Positions 13,101 through 21,955 of a stretch of DNA of 64,000 nucleotides are shown here, in pieces. Each line of letters begins with the position of its first letter. The stretch's first letter is position 1. Origin of the DNA: Echinococcus granulosus (taxonomy: Eukaryota > Platyhelminthes > Cestoda > Cyclophyllidea > Taeniidae); assembly GCF_000524195.1 (NCBI RefSeq), contig NW_020170401.1:304060-368059 (forward strand), written 5' to 3'. The position numbers were made by a program, and so were the translations under genes. The notes below the pieces were generated by a model, which made no database searches, was not told the origin of the DNA, and was given only the letters and a program-made list of their open reading frames with translations.

Positions 13101-13986
13101 CCGCTGCAGAAACACCATCTGCCGCGATGCAAATATACCTTCCCGCATCTGAGGGCTGGACATTTTGAATTGTGATAGAGGTGGGGGAAATTTGTACCCG
13201 AGAACGATCAAGTGACTGTTCTCCGTTACCCCTTCTCCAAACAACCGGTTTGGAGTCAGTGACCCGACATCGAAACGTGACTGTCGCCCCAATGGTTGAT
13301 TGAGTGTCCTTAGGTTTCTGCAGAAAGCGAAGAGTCTTGCGTTTCACTCGAAGAACTGCCGATGGAGACAGCCTTTTCCCTGCAATATTTCTCGCTCTAC
13401 ATGCATACGTCCCAGCGTGTTTAGATTTCACTTCTCGAATGTGGAGATCGCCCTCTGGACTTATCAAGCCTAGTCCAGGTGGAAGTTCGGCATTGTTAAA
13501 AAGCCATTCTGTGGTGGGAGTTGGGTTTCCCATGGGTGGCTGACACTCCAAAAGAACAAGATCACCTTCCTCTACCGTTTTGTCGATTGGAAATCGAGGA
13601 AAATCGTGCTCTAGGTATGCCAAACCACCATGAACTACCGAGCTAGCTACCCATCCAGCGGTGTTGGAAATGTTGCAGTAGACAGAGTACGTCCGTTTCA
13701 CCTCTGGATCTGCAATGGTCAAACGACCAAGATATTGATTGACATGGATGTTAGAAGCCGATTCATCAAGCCGTTTTTGCGTATTCGCATCATGCCAAGA
13801 GATTTGGGGCTCGGGGAATCCAGTTCCCTTGCATGAAAACTCCAAATTTCCCTCGAGAGGAAAGGTATCCTCTGGTGGAAGAAGTATTTGCGGTGGTGAA
13901 CTACCTCCAGGCCCTGCGTAAACAAGGAGACAGGTGGAAAGAAGAAAAATAGTTGATGGTATTTCGATGATGGATAGCATCTTCAT
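10144..13986 (-). CDS. robo: Roundabout (Robo)-type axon guidance receptor, single coding exon
   Basis: Likely a Slit-type guidance-cue receptor in the plasma membrane of neurons or other migrating cells (role inferred from the family). The 1280-residue product shows a signal peptide (1-24, cut near VYA/G). Five Ig domains follow, with cysteine pairs C52-C104, C148-C196, C240-C286, C328-C380 and C431-C507. Three FN3 domains lie near 543-640, 655-805 and 810-905, and one membrane helix near 927-950. The tail carries SVTPYATASLI (1135-1145, Y1139), which matches the Robo CC1 motif, then His3-Gln7 (1212-1221) and ten prolines (1250-1259), a possible Ena/VASP EVH1 ligand. Nine N-glycosylation sequons lie outside the membrane. 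The start was moved 24 codons inside the longest frame because the upstream part crosses a splice acceptor and this ATG opens a clean signal peptide. Ig5 and FN3-2 are longer than usual. TAA stop at 10144-10146. The 5-Ig/3-FN3 plan with CC1 argues against Dscam, neogenin or contactins. Confidence 0.93.
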   Translation of the reverse strand: MKMLSIIEIPSTIFLLSTCLLVYAGPGGSSPPQILLPPEDTFPLEGNLEFSCKGTGFPEPQISWHDANTQKRLDESASNIHVNQYLGRLTIADPEVKRTYSVYCNISNTAGWVASSVVHGGLAYLEHDFPRFPIDKTVEEGDLVLLECQPPMGNPTPTTEWLFNNAELPPGLGLISPEGDLHIREVKSKHAGTYACRARNIAGKRLSPSAVLRVKRKTLRFLQKPKDTQSTIGATVTFRCRVTDSKPVVWRRGNGEQSLDRSRVQISPTSITIQNVQPSDAGRYICIAADGVSAAEAQLTVLGASKPTFSRFPTDQNATEGETVVFHCRAANNHKFPTYWDLPNQVTVFPSDPVDNIFVNELGDLQIRGVRLTDSGVYQCTVDSELGLITKKARLQVFPRTTKDTTPLPPIINLPPANQTRITGETVLLDCEVGITREPETGFDLTRSDFETSQSNVFWVRGTRSTGGLQERIEFFHRDRDPRFSLLPGGGLQISAVMMEDTGNYTCFLQSSHGPYMQSNWTASLVVLPPDSHLSLVTEPVEPLSPPENLRVLNQTAKSVTLIWNPPNIHDTNGVSYWIEMFHTAEADLGWQVLQESWLRNAIRLEPLQPNSAYYFLIRPRWIEGRIGWASAPLGPIQTQYRHDPSAAGGSGLFKLEGLQVQVLSSTSARVIWSMENPHEVASALTGFSVRYKEVPLTRCISANVYDATFCSLRSGETLTQRIQIYQEQLNTASLRDTQGVSLVPHEEPEMFADFPFDRNHGLASPWTSTLAHLKPFHCYSVLVQPISIYPIQEKNETTLFLIHEDVPSTPPQIIGVKKQSNHSVEISWTVPPADSWNGLLTGFVVYVFNAAENDKRELKFSYGDTRGVVSGLKAGEIYHLQMTAVNCRGSSSKSIPINFSVSEGGIISDTPPSASTVNGLIQFQPWVIGIVVGVLVIWLLAMFFAVIFCLRQRTQPKQRYPPSVGGGFNEDATRKCSAVVVSKEGYNLVPLIKPHSISGGVSDMECPQGSDSALKAPTASTQQNTNTTIASTNSSSTGGSCNPNINQAQHTYEEGILCQASDFSPSPFFSHITTQHMEYPFVEYRPAEISNNSVFSASVIENSPTTNGLPPVAPVAQLGCTNGTGSGLDHISSSVTPYATASLINAEISQKASIISPGSRTPSDMSSNAGGSHVPMVTMHSPQRYSVRPQQYISRSSSGTTTGAEEDYLSHHHQQQQQQQVARRKTVPMNVAPPPQIPPTFTEYELCIPPPPPPPPPPIPQHQLSAQVPANGGIHAPVF

Positions 13987-14000
13987 CTGCCTCCTTGCAT
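13983..14000 (-). CDS. 5-codon upstream ORF overlapping the robo start (ATGA)
   Basis: If transcription or splicing starts the exon at 14009, the first ATG is at 14000-13998, out of frame with robo. It reads ATG CAA GGA GGC AGA TGA, and its stop shares bases with the robo start in the tetranucleotide ATGA (13986-13983). A ribosome using it would finish exactly on the main start, an arrangement compatible with termination-reinitiation. The function is inferred from position only. Confidence 0.4.
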   Translation of the reverse strand: MQGGR

Positions 14001-14006
14001 GTCTTT

Positions 14007-14024
14007 GAGCTGTAAAATAAATCA
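14007..14024 (-). promoter_or_regulatory. 3' splice site upstream of the robo coding exon
   Basis: On the minus strand a T-rich stretch ends in TTATTTTACAG, with AG at 14011-14010. Exon sequence would start at 14009, 23 bases before the robo ATG. The open frame runs on upstream through this site, which explains the extra 24 residues of the longest frame. The site could join a 5' untranslated cis exon or accept a trans-spliced leader; leader trans-splicing is known in cestodes. The sequence cannot tell these apart. Confidence 0.6.
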
Positions 14025-14625
14025 AAGACACTAGTAAATTCGCGGAGAGAAGCGGCATTTATGCACGCGGCCGTCACACTTGAATCCGAATTCTTGACAG
14101 GTGAATGCTAATTAGGTGGTGCGGCTTTAAGGAGAGGATTTTGTTCAAAGGAGAAATACGGCAGGTATACCAATCCCATTTGTGGGTAGGTGGTCCTCAT
14201 TTACAATTCAAATACCGCCATCCTATTGTCATGATACCAAACCACTCTACCGCTGCTACATTCTTCACCTGTCCTCCAACCTAGCCTAATCGTACTTGGA
14301 GAACGTGTCAGCATAAAAGCTCTAACACAGGAAAGGATGGACTAATGTGAAATCTAGGATTTGTCCTGAGGAAATTTCAAGTTTATAAAAGAATGGGACA
14401 GTTTTCAATCAACAGAAAATCCCCGTGTTTTTACGTATTCCCCTGCCTTATTTATACGCATAGGCCAGTATTTCATCAAAATCGAGAAAGCTTCCATATA
14501 GGAAGATTCTAAAGTACCACCAAGTCATCTTAGAATGACCTGCTGCATTGTTTTGATACCTGCCACCTTCTAACTTCCCGAAATTGCTAATGTTTGTTCC
14601 TACACCAGGAGGGATTATGAGTCAG

Positions 14626-14919
14626 TCAGGTGTTCCAGACAATGAGTAAATGCTCCCACGAATGGCTGCTACGCTGTGGTTTTGACTTCGCTACAGCCGA
14701 GAATGTTAATGACAGGCGAATGGCTCTCTTTAAAAACACCCACCATTCGGACGTCTTACTAGCTGGTGGTTGACCGACATTCGGTGCCTGAAGTGGCTCT
14801 TCTCCAAGAAACTTCCTTACTTGACTTAAAACTTCCAGACCTAGGAAGTGAGTGAAACAACTCCTGGCCTTGTTGAGGACATTTTCTGTGGCATTATGGC
14901 AAGTGTTGCGATGAATCAT
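14626..14919 (-). CDS. Unassigned 97-residue ORF upstream of robo (weak)
   Basis: ATG-to-stop frame on the robo strand, about 0.6 kb before the robo exon. It starts MIHRNTCHNATENVLNK and has ordinary amino-acid composition without low-complexity sequence. No family, signal peptide or membrane segment was recognised. It lies where an upstream robo intron or promoter would be. It is listed only because it is one of the few longer frames outside repeats. Confidence 0.12.
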   Translation of the reverse strand: MIHRNTCHNATENVLNKARSCFTHFLGLEVLSQVRKFLGEEPLQAPNVGQPPASKTSEWWVFLKRAIRLSLTFSAVAKSKPQRSSHSWEHLLIVWNT

Positions 14920-15304
14920 CGAGGGTCATTGGGAATCAATCAAATGTTTCAGAGCCAATCATCAATCATTCTAGATGAAAAATGGTGTTAACATCTACAA
15001 CTCATGAGCCAGGCAATCTCCTTCTTACAGAATGAGCACAAATTGACGACACCGCTTCGGATGAGTGAGTCACCATCATGGAAGACATATTAGCATATCT
15101 GGTCACGGACCCCGAGCGTACACCATTGCCGCAGCCCACGATATCAGGTTACGGAACACTTTAATTTTTTCTTTGACTTTCAGTAGTTACTGTGTGAATA
15201 ATTCTCCAAATGATTTCACAGGGCAACATTGCAACCTTGTAATGAGTGTTTCCCATAACCCGTAGACCAATGTGATAAGTGGTTGTTATCCCTTCCAATT
15301 AGTC

Positions 15305-15474
15305 ATGCTTTGGCCTCTCTACCCTCTACCTCCAATCTCTCTCTCTGTCGTGTGTGCATGTGTGTGTGCGCTTGTGATTGTGACCGCAGCTGTTGTGGCG
15401 TTATACAGCGTCCAAACACGGAGACACAGGAGCGAATACGCCAAAGTTTCGCCACCTGTCCGCAAAAAAAGCAG
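15305..15474 (+). CDS. Candidate first exon with hydrophobic segment (weak)
   Basis: From ATG 15305 an open frame reads MLWPLYPLPPISLSVVCAC, then a hydrophobic stretch ending ALYS, then basic QTRRHRSEYAKV. It stops at a good 5' splice site (GCAG/GTAAGC, GT at 15475). A T/C-rich acceptor ending AATTAG precedes the ATG. Together this looks like a signal-anchor or signal-peptide exon divergent from robo. Part of the hydrophobic segment is a decayed TG/CT microsatellite, which makes such frames by chance, and no following exon was found. Confidence 0.2.
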
Positions 15475-16849
15475 GTAAGCAGAGAGAACGAGGGGAAGAG
15501 GTGGACAAGGTCCCTTCGATGACAAAGAAGACGGGGGAAGAACGATCAGGAAGGGAATTGGAAATGGTGTACTTTATTGATGGAAATTCTAATTCCCTGT
15601 TTTGTTTATGAAACAACGAGGACAATGGGTGTTTTTAAAATGACCCTATTGGGACGTTAGTCTGAGTTTGGGGGTCATTAAAGTAAGGACTTTTAAGGTC
15701 ATAGACATTTATAATTGAGAATAACTTGCTTAGAGTGCTTCAAAGAACTAGTTTTTACCCTCAATAATGGTTTGTGTATAGAGGGAATGCACTCATTAAA
15801 CAAATTAAATGTGGATGCGAACTGCTCCACCCATAATTAGGCCTAGGAGGCTGATCAAAAAGTGCCGGGAATGGCAACTGTTCTATCGTACTTGGTGTTT
15901 TTTGGCACGGATCCATGAATAGCTCCATTTTACTTCATCGACACATGTTGAAAAAGACCAAACCGAAGGAAATTCGATATCCAAATTTTTACTCCCTTGC
16001 AAGCATACGAATACTACTTACAATTCACTGAAACTGCATTTATGCAATCGTATGCCTAATTTTTAGGCAAATACGGATTCGCTGATATTCTACCTGCAGA
16101 GAGGATATTTCCATCCCTCTCAACAAAGAAAATTTAATCAAATAATCAAAATATATGGGAAAGAGACTGACAAGAACAATCACACGGAGTAGAGACTAAG
16201 GACGCATTCAAAATTATAGACAACAAAACTTGTAACGTTGATGTCTGCTACACACTTTATCTTGTTCGTTTGCTATCAAAACGTGAGATTGGGAATTTAG
16301 GTATCTTAAAATATTTGCATTTTTGGGGGAAAAGAACTGAAAAAAGGAGATAATTCCTGGACATTACGTACCATTTCATACTTCGGAGGATGTGGAGAGA
16401 CAAATTTCGTTCGCCCTTTTTACTTGTGAAGACAACACTTATGATTTGCCAGAATCCCGTACTAATATCATGTTCCCCTCCAAAATATTTTACTCTGGAA
16501 TAGTAACTGTTTTTGATGACATCATGTCCAAGTAGGGGGCAGTTCGGATGCTCATGACAGGCTTTCTATCAGCGGTGGTGGCTAAAAAAGTGGGAAAAAC
16601 CCAAAAATCTGGAACTCAAATTAAGCATTTCAGATGATGGAAGAAATGTAACTAGACGTTCTATGGACATTTATTTCGGAATTGATCTTAATACACCATA
16701 ATCCGACGATTTTATACTATAGGCAAGCTAAAATCGCCTTTCATGACCAATAATTGCCGGTTAGGAGACGCACTTCTCTCCCAGCCTAGCTAACGTTATC
16801 CAACTCGAAACCTTTATAACCTCAAATCTAGTTCGGAATCACGGGGAAA

Positions 16850-17345
16850 ACTTCCGAAAACCGAAATGACAGGCAAAGGCAACAGCTGATAGATGAACCC
16901 ATGTCCCTGCCACGCAATGGCCCCAAACGCGGCGGCAGTGGCGTCGATGGGGCCTGTGTGTGTTTATCTTATACTAGCCTTTCCCTTCTTGACCCGATAG
17001 CCATAAAGTCGCCAGCCTAGGGTGCATCGAGGGACGAATCGCGTCGCGGGTTGGGGAAAAAAAGTGTGGCATTTAGGAAGAAGGAGTAGGCCGGCGTTTT
17101 CTGGACAAAAATCTTGCCTTCCGTGCAAGATTGGTTGATGGAAGGTGCGGGGGGGGGGGGACGGAGGGAGGGAAGGGGACGAAGGGCAAAATGACGGAGA
17201 ATCGGACTCTCTGTGATAAATTAACGCCCCATCCGAGACGAAGGAAAAGGAGGACGAGAGTGCTGAATTTACCGCACGAACAGCTGCTTTCGGAAAGCGC
17301 CAGACTGTGGGAGATCGATCACTTTGATGTCTGATCCTTCGACTT
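16850..17345. promoter_or_regulatory. GC- and CpG-rich island upstream of robo
   Basis: This stretch is visibly richer in G+C and CpG than its AT-rich surroundings (for example CGCGGCGGCAGTGGCGTCG and GAATCGCGTCGCGGG). It contains a run of 12 G at 17149-17160. It lies about 3 kb upstream of the robo exon, a plausible place for a promoter or 5' exon. The minus frame at 16964-17368 is rich in Ser/Pro/Arg because of the base composition and is not called as a gene. Confidence 0.3.
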
Positions 17346-20159
17346 TTTTTTCGTTCCTTCCTCTGCAAAAAAGTACGACTTTCTACGCGTTTGTGTGCGT
17401 GTGTATGTGAAGCTCAATTGAAGCGTTAGAGATGAGCACAATCTACACCCCCATAATGTCGCAGTAGCCTAAGCAGGTCACATATAATCACGGCGGAAAA
17501 CGGATTTGCGTAACTTCAAATTGAATTCACCGAAAGTACGGCGAAATTAATTGAAACTTTAAAGATTAATTTCAGTATTAGAGTCGAGAGACGATGCCGT
17601 GGAGGAGAGGAAGGAAAAAGAGTAGGTAATTACAGACTTTTGGTGTTTGTGTGGACTTCAAAATCACCTGTCCCCTTGAGTACAATTAGTAAGATAGCGG
17701 AGAGGAGAGGGGATGGGCACGATTAGTCGCATAAGCGGATGCTGTCTCAATTTTTCCACTTCAACAGATGCAGACCGCAGGGGCAAACATCCGCACTAAG
17801 ACATCTTTCCTCGTTGGGGAACGAATACTTGAGCATGAAAGGTCCTACAAAAGTTGATTGGTGTACAAAATACGCTTACTGTAGAATAGCATCCCGCCTT
17901 TGGAAATAGTTGGCAGTCCACAGCTAGGAAATGAAGAGTGTACTCTATTAAAGTCTATGAGGTATGTGGCAGTAGTCTTCTCAGCATGGGAGAAAGTCAT
18001 CGTTCAGTGTTAGAACTGATTGAAAGAACCCGACTACTCAAGTGATGGATGATTAAGGGGGTGCATACAATGAGAGCACGAAGTATGGTGTAGAAAACGA
18101 GACAGGACCGCTTTTGGACATCCATGCCATCTCCTATGATTCAGTCCTCACAAGAACAGCACGCCACTATCAGTTTAAGATAGTTGGTTTCACCAAAGTG
18201 GTTGTGATCTTAAGGCAATGTAGTAAACATATGATTACGATCTCGGTTTGAGGATGATTACATTTTTCTTAACAAATGGTATGTTGTGTTGAGAAGTCGA
18301 AAGACCTCTCCATGGGCAGCCACTTTTGCTCTGAGACCCAGTCAGCAAATTTGTTTATCATACATAAGCCAATTGCTGCCACAAAATGTCGCCCGGGCAG
18401 AAACGAGCATTGAGGCTGGCATTTCAATTAGTGCTGCTGTGTGCAAAAGCAACCGTGAACTCCCCAGTGGTATTGCGGGATTAAACCACTTGAAAGAAGG
18501 AGAGCGGTAGAGGCTAAAACATTCCCTCATTTTCTGACAATGCCAGCAAAATATCATGTCAAATCTACACGGCTTCATTAAAGCCTTCAATGGAGCAAAA
18601 AGGTGTTATGCAAATGTCATGCAGTCGATGAAAAGTAGACGATTGCTACGTGGACAGACAAAAAACAGCTTTATCGGATGTCCTGTGACCGGACGAGGAG
18701 GAAGCGGTCGGATTATACCTGCTAATCCACACAAATGACATTAAAGGGGTGTCGGAAGACAACAGAAAGCTTGAAAATGTGTGCCGATGAGTAGCAGTAG
18801 GAAGGGTGATAGTTGCTATGGTGATGTGATTTGCTTATACGAGGCCACAAGTTACATGCCAATCATGTCTATACGCCTTGACAAGTGTTGCTAGAGGCCA
18901 AAGGCGCACACTTGTGAACAGGTGCTGTTAGGCTGTTTATGGAACATGAAAGCAACACAGGCGTGCACCCGGAACTGACTCATTATTTTTTTCATCTAAC
19001 TCAATAAAAGGAAAGAACAATTTTGATACATAAAGAACAAAGGCGTATAAAATAATTCCATTTCTAAGTATCCAAACCACCAAACTCACCAGGTGCAAAG
19101 GCTTAAAGTCCACACGAGAGAGTGAATGATTGACGATGAATGACTGATGCCAAGTCCCAGTAAAGAATAAGACGGTGGAAGGATGTGTGCAGGTGAAACG
19201 GTTTTGAAGGAATTGGCAATGTTGTCCGGTGCGTTTGAACAGACTGATCATCAGCACGCGTGGCGAATGACCAATCAGATGCCAGAGCTGTTTGTGGCCA
19301 ATGGGAGAATAGACCAATCAGCAAGGCAGGGAATATTACTGGTTATTTGATGGATGCTCTAAGGCTAGGACTTTAGTGACGCTTCCCACGCTGTCAATGC
19401 TATCTTGTTTCTGTCATTGACATGTGCGCGTGTGCATGGGAGTGCAATTTATTGAATTGGCTATCCCAGGAACCATAGATATATGCCCATCTTAAACGCT
19501 CCCATTAGTGGTAAATGGGACTGCTGTGGGCGTCAAACAGTAGTGGTATCCTGAGTCCAGTTTCATACCCTCGAGAAGGGTGGAAAGTTTGGAGAAACGT
19601 GTAGTGCAGAACTCCGCAAATAATCAAAACTGTCTGGAGAGATCAAAGTCTGTATCCTCCTTGGTTACCGATGGCATACAAAATCGAAGTTTAGCACAAA
19701 TTTTCAAACAGGGCCATACTTCAAGTAGGCCTTCGAGTGTTGCACATCAGTATCTGGAATGCAGCCCCACCAACATTTGGAAATGGTTAGAAAATGGCTG
19801 TCCTGGCATGTTGGAGGATGTAGACCTCCATCTAGCTCAAAATGAACCAAAAATGGACATAACTGCGCTTCATTGAGACACTTGTATGTGTATTACACAG
19901 GTATCAAGGCCAACAGATTCTCAAAGGACGACTGACTACCACAGCCTCAACATTCTAAACTCAACGAGTTCTCTCACACACATGTATGGCGATGGCAGCG
20001 AGCAAATTAGATGAAAGCAAATTGATTGTTCCCTAAGGAGTGTAACCTATTTCATTCATGTTTTTTTTCTCATATTTCCTACCAAAATTTTTTTTTAATT
20101 GGTTCCATTGGCGAACAAATCGACCTGTAGAATCTCGAAAAACAAGTTTCGTTATGCCA

Positions 20160-20640
20160 TGGAGACCCAAATCGGGAGTTTCGTGGGAGGGTGAGTAAGT
20201 GGGGGGCGCATCGAAACATGAGTCACGCGATCCTCCCGCCCTCCTGTCTCAATGTGGTAGTGATATACTCCATATTTAGTGGTGGCGGGGGGGGGGGGAG
20301 AAGCATGCAGTGAAGAGCATTCATCTTGTCATTTCCCTCCCCTCCTTCCTTACGCTATTTCTATTTCAGCACCACCAGCCTGGCCCACCGACTTCCGACG
20401 CTATCGCCAAGTTTCACACACACATAGGCATCAAAACACCATCGAAACCACCATTTGCGGACAGGTACACAAGGCGTGAGAGACTCCCTTCGCCGTGGAA
20501 AGTGGCGGTGGTGTTAGGTGTTGAGTGTGAATGTGTGTGCGTGTGTGTGTGTACCCCTAATGAAGAGCTATTAACCGTGCCTACCTGTTGCATCAAAAAG
20601 TTTGGGGATTTAGCGCATGAACCCATTTGAACTCCAAAGA
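20160..20640. promoter_or_regulatory. GC-rich island with G12 run and GT repeat
   Basis: Contains GGGGGGCGC-type sequence, a 12-G run (20287-20298), a T/C-rich tract ending TATTTCAG near 20375 that looks like a 3' splice site, and a GT microsatellite at 20532-20552. It could be regulatory or an untranslated exon. No coding frame is convincing; the frame at 20310-20630 ends in the translated GT repeat. Confidence 0.2.
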
Positions 20641-21229
20641 TGTGAAATTAATGATTAATCAACTAAAAGCCTAACAGAAAAGTAGTTATCCTAGCTGCAC
20701 ATTTAACTACACAGATTACTTTGTCTCAGTAGGTTCCGCTTTCCATCTTAGTGGCGCGGCGTTCTGCTCATGCCACACTTTCCACAGCTGTCCAGAAAAG
20801 CACAGCTTATAACGTGTTCACACTCACTTTCACTACACCCTTGAATTTAGAAGCTTTGGGTTTGCAGCATGGAACGGGATGGGGAGGCAGATGAGTGATT
20901 GTCGGCACTGACAATAGAAATGCTGCGATAGCAAATTGTCGACACTAATGAGCAGGTTTGAACATGATCGTAACAGAATCAAACCAGGAAAGTTAAAGTT
21001 TGATCGGACGAACTGCACTTCGTGATGTGGATAGACAAGCGTTGCCGAAGAATCAAAGTCCAAATATCTAAATCACTAGTTCATCTGCAGTACCAAAAAA
21101 GAACTCTAGCTGACCTTTGAAACTCCAAGTCTCCTTCATTTAAGCCCACGATATGCTTCTAAATACTGCTTAATGCTAGATTAACATTCAAGGATTTTCA
21201 GCGCTCCAGTCCTCCCTCAATTGCCAACT

Positions 21230-21955
21230 GGCCATTCCGCAAGGAAATAAGATTTATTATCAACGGGGAGAGTATCTGCGAGGATATGGGCAGGGACAGC
21301 AGTCTGTGCCACCAAGACGAAATCGTGGCCTGCCAGCACTGGAGAACCCGCATTTTTCAATACACAGCCAAAAGAATGTTACAGCATCATATAATCTTCA
21401 CCTCCATCTCATTCTCCACCCCTAAGTGTCATTGCGATGGTTCCCTCGGACAGCTAAACCCAGTCGGTACTTTCAAAACCACCGTATCCCATCCCACTCC
21501 TCCATTAATGGAGGATAGATATCAACTCTTCGTGAGGGTGAGACTAAACTCGGTCCCTTTGCTACCTACATCAGGGGAGAAAGGAATGTCGACTCTGAAC
21601 TACTCGGTGCTAGACAATGCTCTTTGACGAGTCCATTTCATCCAACGACCTATTTTGCTGGACATTTCCACCTTCTACCGAAGGAACCATTTCATCAAGG
21701 ACTATTTAAAGTGAATTCACACATTGATATTCTGCGTCTATTTCTCCTCGCTCCGCTCTTCCCATTTCACCTTCACCTCAGCCTCGACCTTGTCATCCAC
21801 GTAGTTTCCGCTCAACCACTAGGCACGGTGAATAGAGTATTTGTTCATGTAATTTTACACATCTGGCTGTCGGTAATAAGCACCTCCATAACGAACGTCC
21901 ACAGATGGTGTAAATGTGGTGTCATTTCAGTGGTTGTTAATTGGTTTTTTGGGGA
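21230..21955 (+). repeat. Left arm of inverted repeat pair 1
   Basis: About 726 bases are homologous to the reverse complement of 25571-26303. Both arms contain open stretches (here about 21286-21627 and 21624-21983), but frames differ and are interrupted, so no protein is called. Bases 21557-21723 match the other arm without a single mismatch, while the outer parts are clearly diverged. The family was not recognised. The arms have no obvious terminal inverted repeats. Confidence 0.85.

Larger units (their letters stand above)
14060..21229. other. Upstream flank of robo, mostly non-coding
   Basis: Outside the weak exon candidates and the GC-rich islands, no gene was recognised. Short frames at 18286-18590 (both strands), 18937-19324 (minus) and 19580-19876 (plus, no ATG at its edge) have normal composition but no domain. 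Robo 5' exons could lie here. Confidence 0.4.

Noticed and set aside
13987..14058. Longest-frame start of the robo ORF, 24 residues upstream
   Set aside because: This segment crosses a strong splice acceptor (AG at 14011-14010) and would bury the signal peptide; the ATG at 13986 is a better start.
16964..17368. 134-residue minus ORF rich in Ser, Pro and Arg
   Set aside because: Its length follows from the GC-rich, G12-containing composition; the overlapping plus frame is equally open and no domain is visible.
20532..20552. Cys/Val-rich peptide at the end of the 20310-20630 frame
   Set aside because: It is a translated GT microsatellite.
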